Source: a virus. Taken from it: a DNA stretch of 28,214 nt. Shown here in pieces: positions 18,870-26,691 of this stretch; the first letter of the stretch is position 1; the number at the start of each line of letters is the position of its first letter. The DNA lies in IMG/VR virus record IMGVR_UViG_3300037132_000160, positions 1 to 28,214 of that record; one strand, written 5' to 3'. The notes under the pieces were generated by a model. It saw only the letters and a list, made by a program, of their open reading frames with translations, was not told the DNA's origin and did no database searches. Both the position numbers and the translations under genes were made by a program.

Positions 18870-20289
18870 CAATGAGCACATAGCCAAGCCTCCCGCTGTG
18901 CTGCAGATGCGGCCGTATCAGCAGCGCTGGATCGACGACAATTCCCGCTTCAAATGCGCGGTGAAAGCCGCGCGCATCGGTTACTCCTTTGCCACCGCAT
19001 ACCGCCGCGTCGAAATGTCGATGCGCGTGCCGGGACGCACGACGACAGTGCTCTCCGCCTCGAAAGCCCAATCGATCGAATTCGTAGAGACATGCGCGAA
19101 GCTCTGCCAGCTCATGGGTGGCACGGCGCAGATGATCGCCAACGAAGATTTCGTCGATGCGCTTGGCCGCATCGATGCGATTCAAAGCCGGATAGCCTTT
19201 CCGAACGGGAGCCGCATCATTGCGCTGCCGGCCAACCCGCGCACGGCGCGCGGCTATCCCGGCGACGCGGTGCTTGATGAATTCGCGCATCACGCAGACA
19301 GCTACGCGATCTTTGCGGCCGTCTTCCGCCAGGTGGCGCTGGGCAACTCGCTTGAAGTGCTCTCTACGCCCAACGGCGAGCAGGGCAAGTTCTTCGACAT
19401 CGCTCGCAATCTGGGCTTGGAGATGGGCGTTGCCCCCACACAGTTCCCGATAAAGAAAGATGGATGGTCCGGTCATTGGGTTGATGTTTACAAGGCTGTG
19501 GCCGAGGGTTGCCCGATCAACATCGAAGAGATGCGCCGCGGCTTGAACGATGACGACACATGGAATCAGGAGTTCTGCTGCGTATTCCTCAAGAGCACCG
19601 GGGCCTGGCTGACTCTCGACCTGATTGCCGCCTGTGAAGATACCGGCGCCACCATCGACCTGCCGCCGGACTTCCATCCGCGCGGTTCGCTCTACAGCGG
19701 CATCGACGTGGGCCGCGATCACGACGCCACATGTCTGTGGCTCGATGAAAAGATCGGCGACGTGGCCTGGACCCGCGCCATCGTCAAGCTGCACGCCATG
19801 AGCTTTCCCGAGCAGTGCAAGAGACTGAATCCGCTTGTCCGCATGACTTCCCGGAGCGCCATCGACAAGACCGGCATGGGCGTGGGCCTCTTCGATCTTC
19901 TGAATCTGGAGAACGAAGGCCGGCTGATGGGCGTGAGCTTCGGCGGCTCCAACGATGACGGCGTGAAGATGAAGACCGATCTCGCCATCCGCATCAAGAA
20001 GCGCCTGGAGCAGCAGCGCAGCCGTATTCCCTACGATCCGCAGATCCGCGCCGAGCTGCAGGCGATCAAGCGCCAGGCCACGGCCAGCGGCGTCACCTTC
20101 GACGCGCCGCGCATCGAGGTGGACACGGCCGTCGCGGGCGGCGTCAAGAAAAAGCTCTTTGCCCACGCCGACGCCTTCTGGGCTAAAGCTCTGGCGGATC
20201 TGGCAGGCGACGGCGGCGCGTGCGTGCTGACCGGCGTCCAGACGCCGGAGACACCCACGACTTATTCGCAAATCAAGGGGTACCTGTGA
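18862..20289 (+). CDS. Large terminase subunit, Mu gp28-like
   Basis: 475 aa. ATPase part: a variant Walker A KAARIGYS (35-42) and Walker B AVLDEF (136-141) with catalytic Glu140. Nuclease part: an RNase H-like strand GIDVGRDHD with Asp282, then a conserved region around IDKTGMGVGLFDLL. The enzyme packages DNA into the head by a headful mechanism and cuts host-phage junctions outside the phage ends. In Walker A the Lys of the usual GKS is Tyr, a change known in terminases that use an upstream basic residue. It overlaps its neighbours by eight and one bases. Confidence 0.93.
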   Translation: MDNNEHIAKPPAVLQMRPYQQRWIDDNSRFKCAVKAARIGYSFATAYRRVEMSMRVPGRTTTVLSASKAQSIEFVETCAKLCQLMGGTAQMIANEDFVDALGRIDAIQSRIAFPNGSRIIALPANPRTARGYPGDAVLDEFAHHADSYAIFAAVFRQVALGNSLEVLSTPNGEQGKFFDIARNLGLEMGVAPTQFPIKKDGWSGHWVDVYKAVAEGCPINIEEMRRGLNDDDTWNQEFCCVFLKSTGAWLTLDLIAACEDTGATIDLPPDFHPRGSLYSGIDVGRDHDATCLWLDEKIGDVAWTRAIVKLHAMSFPEQCKRLNPLVRMTSRSAIDKTGMGVGLFDLLNLENEGRLMGVSFGGSNDDGVKMKTDLAIRIKKRLEQQRSRIPYDPQIRAELQAIKRQATASGVTFDAPRIEVDTAVAGGVKKKLFAHADAFWAKALADLAGDGGACVLTGVQTPETPTTYSQIKGYL

Positions 20290-21749
20290 TGGCCAACAAA
20301 AAGATTGCCGCCGTTCCGCCGCTGCCGCCCAAGGGCGAGATGATCTCGTCTACCAGCCTCTACATGCAGCAGATCTCGCTTTACCGCAATACGCTGGCCT
20401 ACGGCGGTACGCGCAACCCCACGTCGATCTGGGCCGCGATGACCTACAACCAGCCGGAGACTATGGCCTACTACCGTGAGCTGGAAGACAAAGACGAGGA
20501 TGTGGCCAACTGCCTGGATACGCTCAAGCTCTCGGTGCTCGAACGGGATCGCAGCGTGCTGCCCGCTCCGCGTGATGAATCATCTCTGGCCAAGGATGTA
20601 AAGGAGTTCGTCGAAACGCAGCTCGGCAAACTCGACTTCCACACTGTGCTGGATTGCGTTCTCGATGCTCCCGGCTACGGTTTCAGCGTACAGGAGATGA
20701 TCTTCGACACCTCGGAGGGCCAGGCGGAGCTGGTGGACATCAGCGATTGCCCACAGGAGCTTTTTCTCTTCGGCAATCGCTTTTACCCGCAGGTGGGCAA
20801 TCTGCAACTGCTCGCTAATCCCTGGGCCTCTCAAGGCGCAACGATGCCCGAGGAGAAGTTCCTGATCTTCAGCTATCGCAAGCGCAGCCGCAACCGCATG
20901 GGCCGGCCGCTGCTCAAGGCAGTCTTCTGGCCGAGCTGGTTTAAGCGCAACATCCAGCGGCTGTGGATGCAGTATGCGGAAAAGGGTCCGGGCACAGCCG
21001 TGGTGCATTACAACGATCCGGACAATGCGTCGGAGCGCCAGCAGGCCGTGGCTATTGCTGAGGCCATCAGAGACAACACGGCCGTCGCCGTTCCCAAGGG
21101 CTTCGAGTATGACCAGGAGCTGCTCAAGATCGCCCGCAGCCAAGATCCCAAGGTCTACGAAAACTTCTTTCAGGCAATGCAATACTCCATCGCGCGCCGG
21201 GTCATGGGCGAGACGTTGACCAGCTTCGGCAACGAGGGCGGCGGCGGATCGAAGGCCCAGGGCCAGACCCACGCCGACACGCTGGACAAGCGCAGCGTCG
21301 AGCTTTGCCGCAGTGTGCAATCGGTCATCAACGATCAGCTCGTCAAGCCGCTGGTGCTTTGGAACTTCGGGCCGACGGCGCCCATGCCGATCTGGCAATT
21401 CGATCTCGAAGAGGCTGAGGATCTCAATCTTGCCCTCACCGTGGACACCGGCCTGATGCGCATGGGTAAAAAGTTCAGTGTCGGCTACATCTCAGATCGC
21501 TACGACCGGCCGCTAACCACGACCGAAACAGACGATCAGGAGCTGATACCGAATGCGGCCGCGCCGTCTGTGGCGCTCACCGACCGCTCCAGCGCAACCT
21601 TCGCCGAGCGCCAGGCCGAGGCCGCTATGCGCGAGGAGATGGACCAATACGACAGGCTCTTCGCACAGTTGCAAGGCGAAGCCAAGGGCATCTTTGCGCG
21701 CCGCGTACGAGAGATCGTAGCCACGGCTGTGCCTCCAGGGGAGAAATAG
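20289..21749 (+). CDS. Portal protein, DUF935 / Mu gp29-like
   Basis: 486 aa. The ATG at 20289 shares one base with the terminase stop. The N-terminus (GTRNPTSIWAAMTYNQPETM) and the central YGFSVQEMIFD, FLIFSYRKRSRNRMGRPLL and YAEKGPGTAVVHY blocks match DUF935, the portal of Mu-like phages. It forms the dodecameric ring at the head vertex through which DNA enters and to which the tail joins. The C-terminal part after the wing domain is Ala/Glu-rich. Length is close to that of known members. Call is firm. Confidence 0.93.
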   Translation: MANKKIAAVPPLPPKGEMISSTSLYMQQISLYRNTLAYGGTRNPTSIWAAMTYNQPETMAYYRELEDKDEDVANCLDTLKLSVLERDRSVLPAPRDESSLAKDVKEFVETQLGKLDFHTVLDCVLDAPGYGFSVQEMIFDTSEGQAELVDISDCPQELFLFGNRFYPQVGNLQLLANPWASQGATMPEEKFLIFSYRKRSRNRMGRPLLKAVFWPSWFKRNIQRLWMQYAEKGPGTAVVHYNDPDNASERQQAVAIAEAIRDNTAVAVPKGFEYDQELLKIARSQDPKVYENFFQAMQYSIARRVMGETLTSFGNEGGGGSKAQGQTHADTLDKRSVELCRSVQSVINDQLVKPLVLWNFGPTAPMPIWQFDLEEAEDLNLALTVDTGLMRMGKKFSVGYISDRYDRPLTTTETDDQELIPNAAAPSVALTDRSSATFAERQAEAAMREEMDQYDRLFAQLQGEAKGIFARRVREIVATAVPPGEK

Positions 21750-21750
21750 C

Positions 21751-22578
21751 TTGGCACTTGACTCAATCCATCTCGTGCGCTCAGAGCAAACCAAGCTCGG
21801 CGATCTGCTGGCTCACCATCTGGCGGCGGCGAATCTGCTAGGCAGGCTGCATGTCGCCGGCGTCGGGCTCAAGAAGCTGCGCCGTCCCGTGCACCTGGCC
21901 ACCAGCTCGCGGCTCAAGAACTTTTCCGAAGATGATGCCCAGGGCGACACCCTCAATGTCGGCTTCAGCTTCGACGTGCCTCCAGAGGGCGCGGTCGAGT
22001 ACCTGCGCAACCTCACGCCGGTCACGCGGGATCTCTTCGACGGGCTGAGCAGCCAATACAAAAACGATGCCTTCACGGTGGCTGGGGTCAGCGACCAGCG
22101 GCTGATCGCGAAGATCCGCGATGCGCTGGAAGAGACCATGGCCAAGGGCGGAACGCGCGACGACTTCCACAAGGCCGTAGACGAGCTGACCTCGGACGCC
22201 GGCGTCGAGGATCTCGCGGCCTTCGAGCTGGACACCGTCTTCCAAACCAATGCGGGCAAAGCCTACAGCGCGGGCAGGCTTGAGCAGATGAAAGAGCCGG
22301 GCATGATGGATGCGCTGCCCTACTGGCAATACTGGACGGTCGGCGATCTGCGCGTGAGGCCGGCGCACGCGTCGCTGGATGGTTTTTGCGCGCGGGCTAT
22401 TGACCCAGTTTGGTTGAAGATTTATCCGCCCAGCGGCTTCAACTGCCGCTGCGCGGTCATCCCCGTGCTGCCCGAGGACGCGCCCGAGGGAAGCGATGAA
22501 GGCGGCATGGAAAGATTGCCCTTGCTGGCCCGGCTGGGAGTGCCCGAGCCTGGCTTCCACACGCTGTCTGGAGTGTAG
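21751..22578 (+). CDS. Phage head morphogenesis protein, Mu gp30 (F) / SPP1 gp7-like
   Basis: 275 aa, starting at a TTG at 21751 with GGGGAG ahead. The C-terminal domain shows the family blocks: FELDTVFQTNAGKAYSAG, then YWQYWTVGDLRVRPAHASLDG and PPSGFNCRCAVIPV with the conserved cysteines. The N-terminal part (NVGFSFDVPPEGAVEYLRNL) is typical of Mu gpF-like forms. It is a minor head protein thought to act in head assembly and DNA entry. It directly follows the portal, as in Mu. Reading between 22579 and 22646 shows no gene. Confidence 0.9.
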   Translation: MALDSIHLVRSEQTKLGDLLAHHLAAANLLGRLHVAGVGLKKLRRPVHLATSSRLKNFSEDDAQGDTLNVGFSFDVPPEGAVEYLRNLTPVTRDLFDGLSSQYKNDAFTVAGVSDQRLIAKIRDALEETMAKGGTRDDFHKAVDELTSDAGVEDLAAFELDTVFQTNAGKAYSAGRLEQMKEPGMMDALPYWQYWTVGDLRVRPAHASLDGFCARAIDPVWLKIYPPSGFNCRCAVIPVLPEDAPEGSDEGGMERLPLLARLGVPEPGFHTLSGV

Positions 22579-22646
22579 GTATTCCAGATAGCACAACTGT
22601 TTCAGCTACCGCACGGGCCGGCGTTACGGTCCGATAGGTTGGTTCC

Positions 22647-23972
22647 ATGGCGAAGACGAAGACTGTCGAAGGCATGGCGCTCACGGCGGACAAGTTCGCC
22701 TCGGCTGGCGATCCGGACAACACCGATACCTGGCATCTGCCGCTGGATACGCATAAGCACGTCAACTCCGCGCTGGATATGTACGCTCACACCGAGCTTG
22801 CCTCCAGCGAAAAGGCTCCTGCCGCGCGCAAGATAGTGGCCCGCGCCAAAGAAGAAGGCCTGGACACCACCGACTTCGTGAAGAATCACCTCGGCCAGAC
22901 GCACGGCGAAGCGCCGCGCCCTTGGATTGAGATCTTCCGCGCCGGCGATTATCGCGGCGCCAACAAAGGCCTCATCACCCGCGCCGATCTCGACCGCGTG
23001 GTGCGCAACTACGACCCCACTTATCACGAAGCGCCAGCTACGATCGGCCACCCGGCCGACGACAAGCCGGCTTATGGCTGGATCGAGAGCCTGGCCGTCG
23101 ATGGCGATAAGCTGCTGGCGCGCGAAAAGCAGGTCGATCCCAAGTTTGACGAGGCGCGCAAGGCGGGGCGCTTCAAGAAGCGTTCGGCCGCGTTCTATTG
23201 CGATGCGGACGGCAACATCACCGGCCTGCGGCATGTCGCCTACCTGGGCGCGCAGCCGCCCGAAGTCAAGGGTTTGCAGGACCTTGCATTCAACGATCAC
23301 GGATCGAAGTTCATCGAGGTGGACTTCGGGGAGGATGACGCAGTGGCAGATACAACGAAAACCGTAGCCGAACAGATCAAGGCCTACTTCGCCGAGTTGT
23401 TTAGCAGCTCCGCGCAACCGAAGACTTTCAGCGAAGACGATGCCAGGCGCATCGCTACCGATGCTGCAACCGCAGCCGCCGCGCCGTTACAGGCAAAAGT
23501 AACCGCGCTGGAGGCCGAGTTGAAAACGCAGTCCACCAAGTTTGCCGAGAGCGAAAAAGCCAAAGCCGGCGGCGAAGTAAAGCAGCGCGCCACGGCGGCC
23601 ATCACCAAGCTCAAGAGCGCAGGCAAGTGGATTCCAGCCTTCGAGAAGATGGGCCTCGGCCCGGTCTTCGAGGAGCTGGCCAAGTCCACCGCAACCGTCG
23701 AGTTCGGCGAGGGCGACGCGAAGAAGAATATCACCACGCTGGAAACGCTGGTGCTCTTCCTCGAAGGTCTGCCGAAGATTGTTCCCGGCGGCCGATTCGT
23801 GGAAGGCGCTCAGGCTGGACGCGGGCAGACCGCGAGCGGCGATCCGCTGACCAACGCGGCCAGGGCGCGCCAGAAGGAAAAGAAGATCAGCTTCAGCGAA
23901 GCGCTTTCGGAGGTCGCGGAAGAGCATCCCGAGTTGACGGTAGCCAGCGGCTCTTCGGCTGGCGCGGTCTAA
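22647..23972 (+). CDS. Prohead protease with scaffold tail, Mu gp32 (I)-like
   Basis: 441 aa. Residues 1-85 are a separate domain (GMALTADKFASAGDPDNTDT, LPLDTHKHVNSAL, ARKIVARAKEEG) seen on some phage proteases. The protease domain (about 90-215) has TIGHP with His135 and KRSAAFY with Ser180, the likely catalytic pair, as in Mu gpI. The rest is a coiled, charged scaffold region. A GTG at 23343 with a strong ribosome site is in frame and can give the scaffold alone, as gene Z does in Mu gene I. It processes head proteins during maturation. The ribosome site before the ATG at 22647 is weak. Confidence 0.85.
   Translation: MAKTKTVEGMALTADKFASAGDPDNTDTWHLPLDTHKHVNSALDMYAHTELASSEKAPAARKIVARAKEEGLDTTDFVKNHLGQTHGEAPRPWIEIFRAGDYRGANKGLITRADLDRVVRNYDPTYHEAPATIGHPADDKPAYGWIESLAVDGDKLLAREKQVDPKFDEARKAGRFKKRSAAFYCDADGNITGLRHVAYLGAQPPEVKGLQDLAFNDHGSKFIEVDFGEDDAVADTTKTVAEQIKAYFAELFSSSAQPKTFSEDDARRIATDAATAAAAPLQAKVTALEAELKTQSTKFAESEKAKAGGEVKQRATAAITKLKSAGKWIPAFEKMGLGPVFEELAKSTATVEFGEGDAKKNITTLETLVLFLEGLPKIVPGGRFVEGAQAGRGQTASGDPLTNAARARQKEKKISFSEALSEVAEEHPELTVASGSSAGAV
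23343..23972 (+). CDS. Nested scaffold protein (Mu gpZ role), in-frame internal start
   Basis: 209 aa from the GTG at 23343, same frame as the protease gene. GGGGAGG (23328-23334) lies eight bases before it, a far better ribosome site than the one for the full protein. The product would be the coiled scaffold part only, starting VADTTKTVAEQIKAYFAELF. In Mu the scaffold gene Z is nested in the protease gene I in the same way, so a free scaffold made in excess is expected. The existence of the product is inferred. Confidence 0.65.
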   Translation: MADTTKTVAEQIKAYFAELFSSSAQPKTFSEDDARRIATDAATAAAAPLQAKVTALEAELKTQSTKFAESEKAKAGGEVKQRATAAITKLKSAGKWIPAFEKMGLGPVFEELAKSTATVEFGEGDAKKNITTLETLVLFLEGLPKIVPGGRFVEGAQAGRGQTASGDPLTNAARARQKEKKISFSEALSEVAEEHPELTVASGSSAGAV

Positions 23973-23988
23973 CGAGATACACAAGCGA

Positions 23989-24019
23989 GGGCCGGAAAAA
24001 CCGAAAGCAAGACCGGCCC
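23989..24019 (+). other. Short hairpin between protease and decoration genes
   Basis: GGGCCGG (23989-23995) pairs with CCGGCCC (24013-24019) around a 17-base loop. It lies in the 86-base gap after the protease gene. Weaker than the hairpins further on, but at the same kind of position. Confidence 0.4.
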
Positions 24020-24058
24020 CGCATCCTCTGAAATTCACAGGCCCAAGGAGGGCAAGTC

Positions 24059-24475
24059 ATGACGAACATCAACACTGAAACCAAGGGTCCGAAGGGCGTA
24101 CAGATCAAGGAAAGCCTGATCCCCGGCGGCTCGTCCGGCTTTACCCGCGGCCTCGCCGTTGTCTATGGCACGGATGTCTATCATGCCGCCGTGGCCAGCG
24201 TGGCCAACTCGCCTTGCATCGGCATCATCGAGGAAGATGCGATCTCTACCACCGAAGCGATCTCTGTGATCGAGCACGGCCAAACGGTGGGCCAGGTTGG
24301 CGCAGCTATTCCGTCCGCGCCGCTAGCGCTCACCAACAACGCCGCCGGCCAGCTTGTGCCGGCGACCGCAGGACAACCGGTGGTGGCTATTGCGCTTGAG
24401 ACCACGCCGAACGCGGGAGATTACATCTGCGTTTTCGTGCCGGGGCTCTTCGGCCTGGTAGCGGCAATCGCCTAA
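24059..24475 (+). CDS. Capsid decoration protein, DUF2190-like
   Basis: 138 aa. The ATG at 24059 has AAGGAGG upstream. The pattern SGFTRGLAVVYGTDVYHAAV, IGIIEEDA, then EHGQTVGQVG and a C-terminal GLFGLVAAIA is that of small beta-rich decoration or head-stabilising proteins (DUF2190 type) that sit just before the major capsid gene in many phages. It would bind the outside of the head lattice. The family call is by pattern and position; homology is fairly likely. Confidence 0.7.
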   Translation: MTNINTETKGPKGVQIKESLIPGGSSGFTRGLAVVYGTDVYHAAVASVANSPCIGIIEEDAISTTEAISVIEHGQTVGQVGAAIPSAPLALTNNAAGQLVPATAGQPVVAIALETTPNAGDYICVFVPGLFGLVAAIA

Positions 24476-24481
24476 CTTTTT

Positions 24482-24518
24482 CCGCCAGGCGCTTAGTGAT
24501 GAGCCAAGCGCCTGGCGG
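24482..24518 (+). terminator. Strong hairpin between decoration and capsid genes, no U-tract
   Basis: CCGCCAGGCGCTT (24482-24494) and AAGCGCCTGGCGG (24506-24518) form a perfect 13-pair stem with an 11-base loop. It is preceded by a T-run and followed by CGCACTG, so it lacks the downstream T-run of a normal terminator on either strand. It may partly stop, pause or protect transcripts to tune the ratio of decoration and capsid mRNA. Confidence 0.6.
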
Positions 24519-24564
24519 CGCACTGAAACGGAAATCGACCCGCGCAAGCGGCAGGAGGATGTAA

Positions 24565-25620
24565 ATGGGCGGCTATGTTGGAACGATGCCGGCTGGGGCT
24601 CTGAATGTGGCGTTGTCGAACTTCGCCAAGGAGTTCCGCAACAATGCCTTCGTTGGCGAAACCTTTGCCCCGCGCGTGCCTGTGGCGCGGCAGTCTTTCC
24701 AGTACGTCGTGTGGAATCGCGACGACTTCAAGCTGCCGGGTACCACGCTCCGCGCCCCAGGCGACGAGCCGCAATCTGTGCGGCGCAGCTATTCGACCGC
24801 GCCGTACATGGCGCAGAGCCACGCGCTCCAGGGCGATGTGCCCTTCGAGAGTGAGAGCTACGGCCTCGGCCTGGGCTTCTCCACGCGTAAGCAGCTCACC
24901 CAGCAGCTCATCAAGCAAATCAATCTCGACCGCGAAGTCGCGATTGCCAGGCTGCTGCTGAGCGAGACCAACTTCCCCAACTACACCGACCTCAGCGCCG
25001 GGGCCAACAACCAATGGGACAAGTACCCGTCGGTCCCCGATGTGGGCACTGATGGCTCGCATCCCATCGTGCAGGTCGAGGCGCTCAAGGCAATTCTGCG
25101 CCAGGCTGGCATCCAGGATGCGGACATGAGCCTACTGCTCAGCGATCCAGTTGTGGTCGCGCTGCAGAACCATCCGGACATCATCAACCGCTTCAAGTAC
25201 ACCGTGGCCGGCTCGATCTCCCTGGATCAGCTCTCGTCGGTCTTCCGCGTGAAGTGCATCCAGGGCAGCGCCATCCTGCTCAACCGGCAGAACGTTGCCT
25301 CGTGGGTGTGGGGCAGCAACGCCTTCCTGGGCTACGCGCAAGCCGCGCCCACGCAAGACGATGTTTCCTGCGCCAAGACTTTCGTCTGGACCGGTGGAAC
25401 GGACGGCAACGGCGCTACGATTGCCGCGCCTCCCTCGACCGTGGACGGTTACGGCGTTCTCGAATGGATCGATCCGCACCTGGCCAAGAAGAAGTATTGG
25501 CAGAGCGTGGATTGGTACTACGACCTGCGCGCCACCGCGCAGGAGACGGGTATCCCCATTCTCAACGCGCTGAGCATCGCTCCCACCATGGGCACGATCC
25601 CCGGCGACATCGAGGGCTAA
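24565..25620 (+). CDS. Major capsid protein
   Basis: 351 aa. The start (ALNVALSNFAKEFRNNAFVG) followed by APRVPVARQSFQYVVWNRDDFK is a recurrent opening of capsid proteins in one tailed-phage group; SFSTRKQLT-like and DREVAIARLLLSE segments match a helix and spine of the HK97 fold. GIPILNAL and the Gly-rich end are also usual. The gene lies between the decoration protein and DUF1320, as the capsid gene does in Mu (T), and has AGGAGG just before the start. It would form the icosahedral shell after the protease step. The fold is inferred from sequence pattern. Confidence 0.85.
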   Translation: MGGYVGTMPAGALNVALSNFAKEFRNNAFVGETFAPRVPVARQSFQYVVWNRDDFKLPGTTLRAPGDEPQSVRRSYSTAPYMAQSHALQGDVPFESESYGLGLGFSTRKQLTQQLIKQINLDREVAIARLLLSETNFPNYTDLSAGANNQWDKYPSVPDVGTDGSHPIVQVEALKAILRQAGIQDADMSLLLSDPVVVALQNHPDIINRFKYTVAGSISLDQLSSVFRVKCIQGSAILLNRQNVASWVWGSNAFLGYAQAAPTQDDVSCAKTFVWTGGTDGNGATIAAPPSTVDGYGVLEWIDPHLAKKKYWQSVDWYYDLRATAQETGIPILNALSIAPTMGTIPGDIEG

Positions 25621-25626
25621 ACCATA

Positions 25627-25658
25627 TCAACGGGGAGGAGGAAACTCCTCCCCGTTGA
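25627..25658 (+). terminator. Strong hairpin after the capsid gene, GAAA loop, no U-tract
   Basis: TCAACGGGGAGGAG (25627-25640) and CTCCTCCCCGTTGA (25645-25658) are exact complements: a 14-pair stem with a GAAA tetraloop, starting six bases after the capsid stop. The next bases are GGTGAACG, so no T-run. A stable 3' end that protects the capsid mRNA, or a partial terminator, would fit the need for high capsid output. Confidence 0.7.
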
Positions 25659-25673
25659 GGTGAACGAACGATC

Positions 25674-25701
25674 CCGGCCGCGGTCTTTAATCCGCGCCCG
25701 G
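25674..25701 (+). repeat. Hairpin and direct repeat, copy 1
   Basis: CCGGCCGCGG (25674-25683) pairs with 25692-25701 at nine of ten positions around TCTTTAAT. Seventeen bases from 25675 match 25978-25994 at sixteen positions, so the sequence is repeated 303 bases apart on either side of the small gene at 25727. Confidence 0.55.
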
Positions 25702-25726
25702 AAAACGCCCCGAAGGAGGGTCAACG

Positions 25727-25957
25727 ATGACAGACAGCTCTCACACCGAGCAGACAACGGAAGTCCACGCCGACGCGAAGCCTACGACGGACACGAAGAC
25801 CACAGAGACTCACGACACATCGACGCGGGACGTCGAGAAGCCGAACCCGGAAGCGCCCAACGCGGCCAAGCCCGCGCCGTACGATGTTGGGAAGTCTCAC
25901 GAAGCCGAGGTCAAGACGGACACCCAAACCAAAACCGAAACCAAAACCGGAGCCTGA
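25727..25957 (+). CDS. Small disordered acidic/Thr-rich protein
   Basis: 76 aa of low complexity: Thr, Glu, Lys, Asp and Ala dominate (TDTKTTETHDTSTRD, VKTDTQTKTETKTGA), with no hydrophobic core, so it is likely unfolded. A ribosome site AAGGAGGG precedes the ATG at 25727. It sits between the capsid and gp36-like genes, the place of Mu gp35, but shows no family match. Perhaps a minor head-surface or assembly linker; that is a guess. Codon use agrees with the neighbours. Confidence 0.55.
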   Translation: MTDSSHTEQTTEVHADAKPTTDTKTTETHDTSTRDVEKPNPEAPNAAKPAPYDVGKSHEAEVKTDTQTKTETKTGA

Positions 25958-25977
25958 GCCGCCCCCAGGAATCGCAT

Positions 25978-26004
25978 CGGCCGCGGTCTTCAATGGCCGC
26001 GGCC
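25978..26004 (+). repeat. Hairpin and direct repeat, copy 2
   Basis: GGCCGCGG (25979-25986) and CCGCGGCC (25997-26004) form a perfect eight-pair stem around TCTTCAATGG. The first 17 bases from 25978 repeat 25675-25691 with one change. It lies between the two small Lys/Pro-rich genes. Confidence 0.55.
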
Positions 26005-26028
26005 AACGCAAATCAAGAGGAGAACGAA

Positions 26029-26235
26029 GTGGCGAAGCACGAGCCGGAAAACAAGTCCAACGCGGCGAAGCCTGAAGCGGCCAAGCCCAAGGCAACGAAA
26101 CCTTATAAGGTGCTGGCCAGCGTGCTGTTTGGCCACCGCATCGTGACCGTGGGATCTATCGTTCGTCTCACCGAAACCGAGGCCGCAATGCTGCTGGCTC
26201 GCGGAGTCGTCGAGGCGGATACAGAAGGCAAGTAA
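26029..26235 (+). CDS. Small protein with disordered N-terminus, Mu gp35-like place
   Basis: 68 aa from the GTG at 26029, with GAGGAG seven bases upstream; an in-frame ATG at 25993 lies inside a hairpin and has no ribosome site. The first 25 residues are Lys/Ala/Pro-rich (NAAKPEAAKPKATKPY), and the rest is a short compact domain: strand VLASVLFGHRIVTVGSIV, then TETEAAMLLARGVVE. The latter resembles small head-joining or gp35-type proteins in Mu-like phages, where a basic strand is followed by a short helix. Role not shown. Confidence 0.6.
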   Translation: MAKHEPENKSNAAKPEAAKPKATKPYKVLASVLFGHRIVTVGSIVRLTETEAAMLLARGVVEADTEGK

Positions 26236-26247
26236 CTCCGGAGCTGC

Positions 26248-26691
26248 ATGGCCTACGCGACCCAAGCCGATCTGATCCCTCTTCGCATGACGACGAAGGA
26301 CCTGACTGAGCTGACCGACGATGACAACACTGGTGAAATCAACACCACGACGGTCACGGCGGCGCTCGAAGAGGCTTCAGGTCGCGTAGAGAGCTACTGC
26401 CGGATGCGCTATGTCACTCCGCTGCAGCAGTCGGACGATGTGAAGGCGCTGACCCTGGACATTGCGGTCTATCTGCTTTTTTCCAGGCGGCGCGAGACCA
26501 CGATCGGCGAGACGGTGCAGCAGCGCTTTGACCAGGCGATCAGCTTTCTCAAGGACATTGCCGCGGCCAAGGCTTCGCTCGATCAACCCTCCACGGCTCT
26601 CCAGCCGCAGGTTTCGCTGGGGGGTCCGACGATCTCAAAGAAAGATCGCCATCTCCACTTTAGCGACAAGAACATCGAAGGTTTCGTATGA
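26248..26691 (+). CDS. DUF1320 protein, Mu gp36-like
   Basis: 147 aa. The start MAYATQADLIPLRMTTKDL, then LEEASGRVESYCRMRYVTPL and LDIAVYLLFSRRRETT match DUF1320, the head-tail connector-like family of Mu gp36. The protein is mostly helical and likely attaches below the portal. It overlaps the G gene start as ATGA. In Mu-like phages it comes just after the capsid region, as here. Confidence 0.9.
   Translation: MAYATQADLIPLRMTTKDLTELTDDDNTGEINTTTVTAALEEASGRVESYCRMRYVTPLQQSDDVKALTLDIAVYLLFSRRRETTIGETVQQRFDQAISFLKDIAAAKASLDQPSTALQPQVSLGGPTISKKDRHLHFSDKNIEGFV

Noticed and set aside
18967-18990. Variant Walker A of the terminase as a sign of inactivity
   Set aside because: Loss of the usual Lys in this loop is known in large terminases, and Walker B and the nuclease Asp are intact.
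18811-20271. Long open frame of 486 codons on the minus strand
   Set aside because: It runs antisense to the large terminase with clear ATPase and nuclease motifs, and has no family resemblance; it is a GC-bias shadow.
20580-21398. Open frame of 272 codons on the minus strand
   Set aside because: Antisense to the DUF935 portal gene with no recognisable motif; shadow.
22602-23417. Open frame of 271 codons on the minus strand
   Set aside because: Antisense to the prohead protease, no motif or ribosome site; shadow.
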